Origin: Entrophospora sp. SA101
Lineage: Eukaryota; Glomeromycota; Glomeromycetes; Entrophosporales; Entrophosporaceae
DNA: 23,967 nucleotides
Direction: 5' to 3'
NCBI GenBank assembly: GCA_958430865.1
Contig: CAUDNR010000842.1
Span: forward strand, 1 to 23,967
Shown: one piece after another, positions 1-8,538 of the stretch
Position numbering within the stretch: the stretch's first letter is position 1
How the letters are laid out: each line of letters starts with the position of its first letter
Program-made: the position numbers and the translations under genes
Notes under the pieces: generated by a model
Told to the model about the DNA's origin: nothing
Seen by the model: the letters and a program-made list of their open reading frames with translations, nothing else
The model's database searches: none

Positions 1-1664
1 TCCATCGGTTCTAGTACTCTGTTATCTTCGGCTTCGAGACCCATATCTGCATAATTCCTTAACTCTTCATAATACTTAGCTTTCTCAGTTTTGGGACGAA
101 AATTTCGTTGATAATCATATACTGGAGGCGTTTTTTGAACGAATTGCGGAGGTGGTTGAACGAATTGCAGAGGTGGTTGAACGATTTGCTGAGGCGGTTG
201 AAACGCGGGTTGTTGTACAATTTGTTGGGGTACCTGAGACACCATCCCATTCATATTATTCGCACTTCCGTAATTAAATGAAGAAGGCCTACGTTTGAGC
301 CATAAATTCTTAAGATTAGTGAAAAATGCATTGGTATCTGCAGGATTTGTACTTTCCATTCGGTTAAAAATCTCATCAGGCAAATGATTCATAAGGAATG
401 ACAAGGCATTAGCATCGTTATTAGCAACTCCTAATAATAAGGGACGTATCCTAGTCTCATATGTATCTGGTGTATCATTAGGTAAAAATTTTTCGTAAGC
501 TAGCCTCTGGAGAGCAACTTGTTGTGTCCCAACTGTTTCTATCTGATATTTATGACATAGCCATTCGTATAAGCGAGCTGGAGTATCAATATTATTTCCA
601 GCATGTTGATTGGGTACATCTGCATATTTTTTACCCAGTTTGCTCTTCAAGATCGCAACTTTATGAGCATCATCAATTTGTGTTACTGCGGGATATGATA
701 ATATGGCATTAATTCCATTATACCATTCGCCAGGTTGAACCTGTCCATTATAAAATTCAACATTTGCAAGTAAAGGTGCAATACCAGTCAAGTCACCTAT
801 AGGTGTCGCCATATTTGGTGGATTATTCTGAAGCGCTAAAATTTGTTGATTTAAATTTATAATTATTTGCCTCGAACCTTTTTCCTTATTTTCCCATTTT
901 TTGTGTTTCGCCTTTTGCTTGATATGTTTACCTTTTCTCTTTGCATGCTTTCTACGCCAATCTTGTAAATCGGCTTGGCAATTTTGTAATTGACCCGTCT
1001 GGAAATTGTATGCCTGATTAATAAGATCAAAATTATTATTGGTATTAGCCAACTGATTGGTTAAATTACCGACTTGTTGATAATAGACTTGTGATTGGGT
1101 GTTTTCCCACTCAGCTATATCTCGAAGCCTAGCTACAGCATTTTTAATATCGGTAAATTCATTTTCTATAGTAGATCGTGGGATGGCAGGTGTTCTCCGT
1201 AATATAGCATCAATATTCCTGAATGCATTTCGAACAGATTCAGATGTGGTCTGGTATTCATTAGGTCCTGGCGCTTGAATTGTTTGAGCCATTACAGGTT
1301 TATTATACTTCCGAGATGTAATTTTTCGGATTCTATTTTTTAACTTGATCACTTCCTCTTCGAGTATAGTCAACTGTTGCTCGCGATTGAGTAGAAATCC
1401 CTCTTTTTTATCAACATCCTTTAGAGCTATTCTAAGACGCTTTTCAAGATCGGAAACTTGGGATTTGAGTTCCTGTATTTCCTTTTCGTGAGCTATGATT
1501 GTGTTATCCTGAAAGGAGATAGTTCGGTCACAATGCTCTAGCTCTTTTATGAGATTTCGGATTTTTTTCTCGTTCTGGTAATTGATATCTACTTCAATAT
1601 TAAGTTCCTTCCTCAACTCGTGATTACTTTTCAGCAATGCTAAATAAGCTGGATCAAAATCCAT
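1..1664 (-). CDS. Gag-like protein, left copy, partial at window edge
   Basis: Reading the minus strand from the ATG at 1664, the frame stays open for 554 codons to the window edge, so the 3' end is missing. The protein parallels the complete right copy (19639-21804): a start of the form MDFDPAYL, an N-terminal charged coiled coil, a very basic stretch (WRRKHAKRKGKHIKQKAKHK), a capsid-like helical region with NDANALSFLMNHLPDE, then a proline/glutamine-rich section and the conserved RPKTEKAKYYEEL block. The zinc knuckle seen in the right copy would lie outside the window. It is divergent from the integrase remnant, with 78 bp between start codons. A structural nucleic-acid-binding role of Gag type is inferred. 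Relative to the right copy it has many substitutions and indels but no stop. Confidence 0.8.
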   Translation of the reverse strand, partial: MDFDPAYLALLKSNHELRKELNIEVDINYQNEKKIRNLIKELEHCDRTISFQDNTIIAHEKEIQELKSQVSDLEKRLRIALKDVDKKEGFLLNREQQLTILEEEVIKLKNRIRKITSRKYNKPVMAQTIQAPGPNEYQTTSESVRNAFRNIDAILRRTPAIPRSTIENEFTDIKNAVARLRDIAEWENTQSQVYYQQVGNLTNQLANTNNNFDLINQAYNFQTGQLQNCQADLQDWRRKHAKRKGKHIKQKAKHKKWENKEKGSRQIIINLNQQILALQNNPPNMATPIGDLTGIAPLLANVEFYNGQVQPGEWYNGINAILSYPAVTQIDDAHKVAILKSKLGKKYADVPNQHAGNNIDTPARLYEWLCHKYQIETVGTQQVALQRLAYEKFLPNDTPDTYETRIRPLLLGVANNDANALSFLMNHLPDEIFNRMESTNPADTNAFFTNLKNLWLKRRPSSFNYGSANNMNGMVSQVPQQIVQQPAFQPPQQIVQPPLQFVQPPPQFVQKTPPVYDYQRNFRPKTEKAKYYEELRNYADMGLEAEDNRVLEPM

Positions 1665-1742
1665 GTCAAAAAATTCAGCCTTAGTTTATAGTGAAGCTAG
1701 TGATTTATCACATAGTATTAATAATATTTTGTGGTCATAGCA

Positions 1743-2922
1743 ATGAATGTACCTACTATTATAATCAGAGCCGATGAGGAATTAAAAATCGTTCTTCCTC
1801 TAATCTATTATCATGTACCTGGATTTTATACGAATGCCAAAAAATTATTACAAACCTGTCAACAAGAAGGATACAATCATTTCCGCCTACGAGATATTGA
1901 AAAATGGTTAAAGAACCAGTATGTTCATCAAATACATCTCTTTCCACAAAAATGCAAAGCAGGAGCAGGATTCCAGAAGGTATCCATTCCTAATAAAGTT
2001 CATCAGTGTGACCTATTAGCCCATGGTTATGATGATCAGGATGGTGAAAAAATATACCTTTACACTTTGGTAGTCATAGACGTCGCAACTTGCAATAAAA
2101 ATGGACGTTCTCTAACATTGAAGAATAGCCTAGAAGTTTGGAATGCTATAAAAGAAATATATGAAGATCCTACGTCCCCCCTTACATGGCCAAAATTATT
2201 GATGCTGGATGGTGGTAGGGAATTCTCTGGAAATTTTTCGCGGGGAATGGAATGGTATAATGTCTCTATCTGGGTTGTCAACCTTTATAGTTTCAAAAGT
2301 CTAGCATTGGTCAAAGCATTGAAACGAAGATTAGCAGAAATAATATACAAGATTCAATATGCAATAGAATCTAAATTACCAGCAGGAGAACGCTCAACAT
2401 TATGGAATAGGATTCTCGAAGTAATTTTTGACAATATGAATCATACTCCAACACGATTAATCGGAATGACTCCTTCCCATGCTATGACATTGGAAAAAGT
2501 AATATCTAAACCTTCTATAAAAACCCAAGAGGCCAGTTGGAGAAAACGAAGAACAAATACCAAAAGGCACTACTGTTCGATACTTATTAAAACCTGGAGA
2601 ATTGGAAGGTGGCCATAGACATCGAGCAACTGATCCATACTTCTCATTGTGTATTTATAAAATCAGAAAAGTCGTTGTTGGAAAAAATCCACCACAGCCA
2701 GTCTTATATTATTTAGAGAAGGAAGCGGTTGAATCTACAAGACATTTAATGGGATGTAATCCTCGTAGACCATTCAAAATGGAAGAATTGCAAATCGTAG
2801 ATATGGAAAATCTTGAATATCCTCCAGACGAATTTATCCAGAAATATCATTATCAATCAAGACTAATTCAGAAGAAACCATTATCAATTGGAATGGTCTT
2901 GGAGATAACCATTATTGATTAG
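1743..2922 (+). pseudogene. Integrase (rve, KRBA2/Polinton-like type), left copy, frameshifted
   Basis: The first frame (to 2618) has the layout of an rve-type integrase: an N-terminal helical region with YYHVPGF and WLKNQYVHQIH, then the catalytic core with Asp90 (VHQCDLL), the VVIDVAT strand, and Asp156 (LMLDGG). The position that aligns with the catalytic Glu (usual VERFNRTL) is Lys191 (LVKALKRRL), so strand transfer is probably lost. An extra A in the run at 2519-2523, compared with the right copy, shifts the frame; the C-terminal part continues in another frame to 2922 (VVVGKNPPQPVLYY). I chose ATG 1743 rather than 1731 because it aligns with the right copy's start. The end overlaps the nuclease gene tail-to-tail by 39 bp. 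Family resemblance is from memory of motif order. Confidence 0.8.
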
Positions 2923-3384
2923 AGATTCTTGGATAAAGTTATAAAGATCTATGTCATATGGAATTTCGATGAGGCATATACCCTGTTCCTTACAGATATT
3001 CCGCTTTTTTTGATCACGTTTCCTTTGCTCGCTCAAATCTTGTCCACTTTTATGAAACATTGAATTAAGAGCATAGTGTTGCTGACCATTAAATTCGAAG
3101 GCCAGTTTTAATTCCTCATTGTATCCATCAAAGCGCATCCCTTGTAAGAATTTCGGTGCATGAGGTGGAAACTTTTTTCCTAACAGATCTTCGAATATAT
3201 ACCTTGATGTACGTTCTCCTTTCGAATGAGGACATAGGGGGCACCAGTCATATCTCTTCGTAATAGGCCTCTCCCATAAGTGATTTCTATTGCATGAAAA
3301 TAAGAAAGTTGTAGGACCGGTTTGAATGTAACATTTTCCTCCACGTTTTTCGGCGTAAGTTTGAGCTTCAGCAAGATTCGACAT
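2884..3384 (-). CDS. Zn-ribbon plus VSR-like/PD-(D/E)XK nuclease, left copy
   Basis: This 166-aa protein has two visible parts. Residues 26-55 form a zinc ribbon with C31, H35, C48 and C51. Residues 58-145 resemble the VSR/homing-endonuclease-like nuclease fold: an ERTSRYIFEDLLGKKFP helix, then FDGYNEELKLAFEFNGQQHY with acidic residues D86 and E97 and H103, and a basic R/K/D-rich helix before ICLIEIPYDID. Such proteins cut DNA; they occur in large DNA viruses, mobile introns and expanded fungal families. Target and role here are unknown. A TATATAAG-like box lies only about 10-20 bases before the ATG, implying a very short leader. It converges on the integrase remnant with a 39-bp overlap. It differs from the right copy at residues 75 (H/R), 102 (Q/H) and 108 (S/P), close to the active site. 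Confidence 0.75.
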   Translation of the reverse strand: MSNLAEAQTYAEKRGGKCYIQTGPTTFLFSCNRNHLWERPITKRYDWCPLCPHSKGERTSRYIFEDLLGKKFPPHAPKFLQGMRFDGYNEELKLAFEFNGQQHYALNSMFHKSGQDLSEQRKRDQKKRNICKEQGICLIEIPYDIDLYNFIQESLINNGYLQDHSN

Positions 3385-4083
3385 GTTTATACTTATATAT
3401 ACAATATTAGGAAAAAAAATAATGCGCGCGTTCTGTCACGCAACGCCGATCACTCTTGGCAAGAAAAAATAGTCAACCCGAAACTTAACCTGAGATAGAC
3501 TCTTCCGATCCAGATCGCCAATAGAGAATAAATCATGACAAATGTGTGTTTTTCTCTGATCAAATGACGTAAAATGGTGTCAAGATCGCCCATATAAAAA
3601 CGTTTACTGAGATCGTCCATTGAAAAAAATAAGCATAATTATAATATTTTTAACCTCCAATACTGAGTATTAATTATTCAAATAATAAAATAGCGCATTC
3701 TCATAATCTTGACATGTGTAAAAAATCCGAATAAAAGAGAGTAGATTACGCAAGTTAATTGTTATAATGGGCTCTAACTTTGTTCTCACTAAATCATTTA
3801 ATATAAACACAAATCAAAGTTGACTATATTTCATCATTAATTGTTGTGCGGATAAACCTTATTACTGATAAAATTTCTAGCAGGTTCGAGGGCTCTCTGT
3901 AATGCTTACGCACAGATTTACCTTTAGTATAAAGATGTTTCTATTGGTAAAAATAAACGTGATATGTTACTTACAAAGTAATATAAATACAGCTCGACTT
4001 CTTTGATACCTCACTATAACATTCAAAAAATAAAAAAAATTAACAAAAAAAACAACTAAAAAACATTTTAAAATTAACTAAAA
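3385..4083. promoter_or_regulatory. Divergent intergenic region between nuclease and HTH genes
   Basis: No ORF of note in about 700 bp. It must carry promoters for both neighbours. TATAAATA at 3982-3989 lies about 95 bases before the HTH gene ATG and is followed by an A-rich leader. Two AGATCGCC cores (about 3504 and 3586, GGCGATCT on the other strand) and a related AGATCGTCC (about 3612) sit 120-230 bases upstream of the nuclease start. Confidence 0.5.
3982..3989 (+). promoter_or_regulatory. TATA box of the HTH gene
   Basis: TATAAATA about 95 bases before the ATG at 4084, followed by an A-rich leader. The same octamer precedes the next gene at 5412. Confidence 0.5.
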
Positions 4084-4711
4084 ATGTCTATCGATATAAT
4101 TGATATTTTTTTCTTTCTGAATTTAATCACACCATATGTAATCGTGATGTTTATGCGCATCTCAAATAAACAACAAAGTGTGGATCCAACTACAAAAAAA
4201 TATTGAAAAAGCTATTTTAGCGCTCAATAATGAAATCAGTAAAATGCATACCGAATCAGAATGGAAAAGTGAAACACAGAGTCAAGGTAAATTTTGATAA
4301 CCTACCTTACGATGCAAGTGAACTCGCTCATTCCAGAATTATACTAACGAGTCTAACATTACAGGTCGCGCCTCTATTACAAGCCATTGACCGGAATATT
4401 CAGATGAAACCGAGGCTACCTGGGTTGAATTTACATACCTCTTCGACGAAAGAAGAAAAAGAGAAGGGCGTTCCCCCGCTACAATGTATAATGTCTTATC
4501 TGAAGAAATTGGACTTGGTCCTGCGACGTTATCTGGATTTTATCGCCACCAAAAAAAACCACATGTTACAACATTAGATAAAATCGAAGCTTGGCTGGAT
4601 AAAGAAGGGAAAAAGAAAAACAAGTTCATTAGTAGTAGTAGTAGTAGTAGTAGTAGTAGCGGTAGAAATAAAAATGATAATCTTATAATAACTAGTACTA
4701 GTACTGAATAA
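4084..4711 (+). CDS. HTH-domain (cro/C1-like) protein with poly-Ser tail, left copy; gene model uncertain
   Basis: The gene is split. Exon 1 codes for ...NNEISKMHTESEWKSE and ends at 4286 before GTAAAT. Splicing to the AG at 4403 keeps the phase and joins Q to DETEATWVEF, leading into a helix-turn-helix-like stretch (LSEEIGLGPATLSGFYRHQ, then KIEAWLDKE), a lysine run, ten or so serines from an AGT microsatellite, and a TAA at 4709. TACTAAC at 4341-4347 is a plausible branch point. The nearer AG at 4364 would give an early stop. The start is unclear: ATG 4084 has the TATA box and A-rich leader but needs a one-base shift at the A7 run (4194-4200) to reach the exon-1 frame. The alternative is ATG at 4251. 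DNA binding is inferred from the HTH; target unknown. Confidence 0.6.
4287..4403 (+). other. Predicted intron of the HTH gene
   Basis: Donor AAG/GTAAAT, branch point TACTAAC at 4341-4347, acceptor TTCAG at 4403. It removes an in-frame TGA (4388-4390) and keeps the phase. The competing acceptor at 4362-4364 lies closer to the branch point but does not give an open frame into the HTH exon. Confidence 0.55.
4630..4660 (+). repeat. AGT trinucleotide microsatellite
   Basis: About ten AGT units, read as a poly-Ser tract in the HTH protein. The same length is present in the mirror copy (16691-16721), which is notable for a sequence class that usually changes length quickly. Confidence 0.9.
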
Positions 4712-5499
4712 TCACGAGCCCAAAGTATAGGGATGCACAATATACGACCTTGGATTCGTGCATTATATGCAATTTTGCATCCCTCCCATGCAAGCTCGCG
4801 TTTATTTCTATTTTATATATCAAATATCATTAAAAATCATTATTATTAAATATCAAATATTACAATAAAAATAATTTTACCAATATTTTCTAAAATTCAA
4901 ATTTGTTATAATCGATCAGGTTCATTGTATTAATGGGCTGTGTAATAAAAATATTCTTAGATTTTCAATGCATGCATTATTATTTCCAGATGATTAATTA
5001 GATTCTGCTCTAGAAATTTTCATTAGAAAAATTGATCGGGAACCCTGAATTCATACTGTAAAAATGGGTAGGTGCCTAAATATATTAATAATATAGTTTA
5101 TGTAATCATTGAAATTTTAAAAATAAATAGCAAGAGTTTCGTAAAATATACACTTAATCCATAATAATAATAAATTTGATAATCTATCCGCATAATCAAT
5201 CAGATAATTTAATGGGGCTGTGCAACGAAATTATTTTTATATGTATGCATGTTTATTTGTGCGATTAACCAAATTCGATTAATTAGCATTCATGTACATT
5301 CATTTTCTTTGTGAGAGAAATTTTTGGCGTAAATACATTCTTTATTTCTGTATTGTTTCATTCGATAAATCTAGAGGAAGAAATACGTTTAAAAAGGGCA
5401 GTATATCGAGTTATAAATATTTATTGCTTTTTATTTGCGATTTTGTTATTAATCTGAAAATCTATTAACTCAGCATTCATATCTTTTTTAATTGAAAAA
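4712..5499. other. Intergenic stretch with hairpin and degenerate repeats
   Basis: No gene seen. At 4729-4784 GGGATGCA and TGCATCCC form the arms of a stem about 55 bases across, just after the HTH gene stop, so it may mark a transcript end or a MITE remnant. Two loosely similar blocks, each starting TTAATGGG(G)CTGTG and leading into ATGCATG, lie about 280 bp apart (from about 4930 and 5209). TATAAATA at 5412-5419 is the likely promoter of the next gene. Confidence 0.4.
5412..5419 (+). promoter_or_regulatory. TATA box of the five-exon gene
   Basis: TATAAATA about 80 bases before the ATG at 5500, the same octamer and similar spacing as at the HTH gene. Confidence 0.45.
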
Positions 5500-7796
5500 A
5501 TGGAAGCATTCTTAATATCTTTTTCACCTGTTTCGGCTATAAACATATTTACCGCTTTATGTAAACGAGTAGAGTCTGGTGAGTGGACGAATGATTGTAA
5601 TAAGGAGAGAGAGAACTTTATTAAAACATTGGATAAATCGTTAAGTGTAGTAAGTATAGATAACACTGAAAGATTAGAGAAGCTTCATGGTTTCGGAACT
5701 GGTGATATATTGAAACGGCGTGTAAGTTTCTAAAATTATTAAGAGTTTATAGTAAACTAGATATGATGAATTAATTGGTTTTCTTGTGGGGGTAACGAAA
5801 AATACTCATTAGAGAGGATGTTAAACATATTGTTACGTATTTTTGTTATTCTCATCGCCGAGGCGCATTACACATAAGGTGGTATTTAGGCAGTGAATGG
5901 ACCTTGTCTCTGTAGTATTAATACTATGTTGACGTGGGCAGTAACTGCCTATGTACATAAAAACATCATATGTGAATTCCGCTAAGGCTATATCATTAAC
6001 AGCCGGCTATTCTTGAAATTTATATGAAAAAAGAAAACCAATCTGATCACGCGTATACGTAAATGATGTTAGATACTTTTATTTTTATCCGGTTAACATT
6101 TTTTATTATATTTTATCTCCATAGGTAGAGGAGGCGTTTGAATATATTTGTTCTTCATTGGAGTTGAAAGTTTTGGTATGCTTTTAATAATGACATACTG
6201 TTATTCCTGAGAAATTAAAATCAATAGTAAATGATTAAAAATTACAATTATAGAATGTCGAGAAGCCCTGGTTAGTAAATGCATCTAAAAATTTCAATAT
6301 GTTGAAAAATGAAGTACATAAGGTTTGTATTTAAGCGGAAATAATCATTTATTTTTTTTTTACACTGTTCGCTAATATAAAATTTTTTAGCTCGTGCTTT
6401 TGACATCGGGTGATGAGAAAATAATGCGGAAAGAGGTAGAGGATCAGTTAAATGAAATAAAAGTTGGAGAATTAGGATATGATCATCCATTATGCTCTGG
6501 GATATTGGATATTAGCTCGACCCCCTTTACAAAAATGTCACAAAAATCCTGCAATTTTTTTAATGCAGTGTCTGATAAATTCTTAATTCCGGATGATGAA
6601 ATGTTAAAGACTATCTGCGAGGATTTTGTTCGTAATGAAAAAGAATTTCTTTCTGCAAATACATCTATTTTTTTTGGTGAAGCGAAATTTGGTGAATTTT
6701 TAGATGGACCAGAAATGTTACAAACGATGACGAATCAAATGTTAGCATCATTGAGTTGGATATGGAGATCTCCAAAATGGAAATCGTATGGAAGCTCTAA
6801 AAAACCCGCTATAAATGAAGGATCGTACGTGTGTGAGGTTTTATCACCATTGATGAATATCTTAATTAGTGATTTGCCTGTGAATACCGATATATGGGGA
6901 GTGTGGTAATATTTAGTTTAAATATTTGTGATTATCGGTTTGTCTATTGTATGAGCGCTAAGGTTGCAGGCGAAACCTCTTAGTGACTGGTCGAAACTCT
7001 GTTGAAACAATTAATGTGTAACCTGTCGAAACCCCCAAAATGCAAAACTCTGCAAAACTCTAACAAACAATTAGTGTGCAACATGTCGAAACTCTGCGAT
7101 TGATTTCTGGAAGAGTTTCTTAATGAGCGCATGTATGAACTAAGAAATACTAACATATTTTTGGATACAAGGGGGGAGCAAGCGAGTTCAGCCAGTGCAG
7201 AACAGAAGGGATCTTATAAGAGTGCACGTCGACCAGATTTTATGATTGTTGCGGAAATAAAAAATAAGAGCATTGAAATAGGTTATCTCGAAACGGGTAA
7301 ACCAGATTCTTCTTCAGATAAACAATTACGAGATCATAATAAACTAAACAGGCTCGCAAAAGATGCAATCGATGAAACGTGGCTATCCAAAAATGAAAGA
7401 TTCTTTAGAGGAACGACAATAAAAAGTATGTTGACTATATTCACCATTAATGTGGCTGGCGACTTGTTAGAAATTCATAGTGTCCATAGAGAAGAGAGCT
7501 TATATAAAAGCTGTTTACTCAATCGAGTAAAAATACCATTATATCTCCCATCTGTTGAACACAATGGTGTCTATTCTTTCATCCACGCATTGTTAACTTT
7601 TAGAACCGCAATTGTATGCACTCTGCGTAATATATTACATACTACCGACGATTCGGCAGAAATGATGTTGACTTCATCAGATACATTATCATCACAAACA
7701 TCATTATCAACAATCAATCCCCCCCCAAGATCAACATCCACACATAAACCACGAAAAAAAAAAAAATCTCGATCAAGAATTATCGTGGATGAATAA
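5500..7796 (+). CDS. Five-exon gene, WGE/RRPDF-type protein with PD-(D/E)XK-like region, left copy
   Basis: Exons 5500-5721, 6125-6175, 6254-6322, 6391-6905 and 7172-7796 join with matching phases (0,0,0,2) into 494 codons including the stop. Donors are GTAAGT, GTATGC, GTTTGT and GTAATA; the last intron has TACTAAC at 7147-7153, some 18 bases before its AG. The key join reads DIWGVW to GEQASSASAEQ and then SARRPDFMI, which fits a fungal multi-copy family in which WGE precedes an RxxDF strand and an E-x-G-x-x-E strand (here IEIGYLETGKP). I read this as a possible PD-(D/E)XK-like nuclease fold, with low certainty. The C-terminus is Ser/Thr/Pro-rich and then basic (HKPRKKKKSRSR), a likely nuclear signal. 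ATG 5500 follows an A-rich leader. Its 3' end converges on the 79-aa gene 91 bp away. Function unknown. Confidence 0.72.
6906..7171 (+). other. Intron 4 of the five-exon gene, with internal repeats
   Basis: A 266-bp intron, the longest except intron 1. It contains two similar stretches, about 70 bases apart, of the form AACAATTA(A/G)TGTG(T/C)AAC(C/A)TGTCGAAAC (about 7006 and 7069) plus several copies of AACTCTG, so part of it arose by local duplication. TACTAAC sits just before the acceptor. Confidence 0.6.
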
Positions 7797-7887
7797 TTCA
7801 TATATCTTGTAATTAATTTCTGTATCAATAAAACCGATTCTGGTAGTCTATTACACACATAAATTTGAAAAGAAAAAAATAAGCCAA

Positions 7888-8127
7888 CTATTTCCTATAC
7901 ATATTGAAAATACCCGAATCGATGTTATTTACCTCTAGATATCTACATACCTCTGCATAATCAAATATCGCTTTCACATCCTGAGTACTTCTATTGATTA
8001 TAACTATATTTTCACCTTCTATGATGTGTATATACTTAACCAGATTTTTAAATTGCATATACTGCGTAGGATTATCAGTAAACTTGCCTTGAGTTTTTCG
8101 TCTGTTATTCTTAGGTTTTCGAGACAT
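7888..8127 (-). CDS. 79-aa hypothetical protein, left copy
   Basis: A small ORF with a basic N-terminus (SRKPKNNRRKTQ) followed by a mixed alpha/beta-looking stretch (FKNLVKYIHIIEGENIVIINRST and onwards). I do not recognise a family. It lies 75 bp downstream of the 111-aa gene on the same strand. The gap ends in a pyrimidine-rich TTATGTTATAG that looks like a splice acceptor, and the frame is open from that AG into MSRKP. It could therefore be the second exon of the upstream gene, or have a 5' UTR intron, instead of being a separate gene. It is perfectly conserved in the other arm, but that says little about selection because the whole arm is. Confidence 0.45.
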   Translation of the reverse strand: MSRKPKNNRRKTQGKFTDNPTQYMQFKNLVKYIHIIEGENIVIINRSTQDVKAIFDYAEVCRYLEVNNIDSGIFNMYRK

Positions 8128-8202
8128 ATTAACATATCTATAACATAAAAATAAAATAAAAAATCATATTGCATTTACATGATATGAATATAAAAAAAAA
8201 AA

Positions 8203-8538
8203 CTAATTATTTTCTGGTAACGGCTCTACAAGTACGTGAATAACATTTTGATCAGGATTCGCGCTGAAATGGTCATAGATCCTACTATCTTGATTCATAT
8301 TTATGAGGTAGTCCCCGGTGGTAGGATTCAATCTACGAAGCCGATAAGGAACATTAGTTAATCCATTTGGTAAATTAGCCTGAACTTGAGTTATTATTGC
8401 GTTAACATCATCTCTATTAGAAACGTGAATTCTGAAAAAATAAAATGGTCCGTTCATAAATGCATGTTCACGTAAGACGAGACAATTAAGATCAATATTA
8501 ACATAATTATTGTTATTGTTATTGTTGTCTTCATCCAT
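8203..8538 (-). CDS. 111-aa crinkler-type N-terminal ubiquitin-like protein, left copy
   Basis: After an Asn run (MDEDNNNN, from an AAC microsatellite), the pattern NIDLNCLVLRE, then a FRIHV strand with a following helix, then LRRLNPTTGDYLI, and a closing DQNVIHVLVEPLP matches the outline of the ubiquitin-like domain that opens crinkler (CRN) proteins, where LNCL starts the first strand and IHIIV closes it. Only this domain is present; the usual C-terminal effector domain is missing unless the downstream 79-aa frame is spliced on. CRN-like proteins are known in oomycetes and many fungi, with roles only partly understood. TATAAAT lies about 30 bases before the ATG. The assignment is from motif pattern, not a search. 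Confidence 0.5.
   Translation of the reverse strand: MDEDNNNNNNNYVNIDLNCLVLREHAFMNGPFYFFRIHVSNRDDVNAIITQVQANLPNGLTNVPYRLRRLNPTTGDYLINMNQDSRIYDHFSANPDQNVIHVLVEPLPENN

Noticed and set aside
524..712. Short plus-strand frame in the left gag region, and the minus-strand frame at 59-250
   Set aside because: The minus-strand gag-like frame is open through this whole region and has clear homology to the right copy; these are shadows.
4230..4577. 115-residue frame over the HTH gene intron
   Set aside because: It reads through the predicted intron in a frame different from the HTH exon and shows no family features.
5421..5666. 81-residue frame opposite exon 1 of the five-exon gene (mirror 15685-15930)
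   Set aside because: Antisense shadow; the sense exon has a phase-matched splice chain.
6958..7112. A further exon inside intron 4 of the five-exon gene
   Set aside because: Stops in the needed phases and the repeat content make it unlikely; direct joining of 6905 to 7172 gives a seamless family-like motif.
7571..7858. 95-residue frame opposite the last exon of the five-exon gene (mirror 13493-13780)
   Set aside because: Antisense shadow with low-complexity Phe and Asp/Val runs derived from poly-A and Ser/Thr codons.
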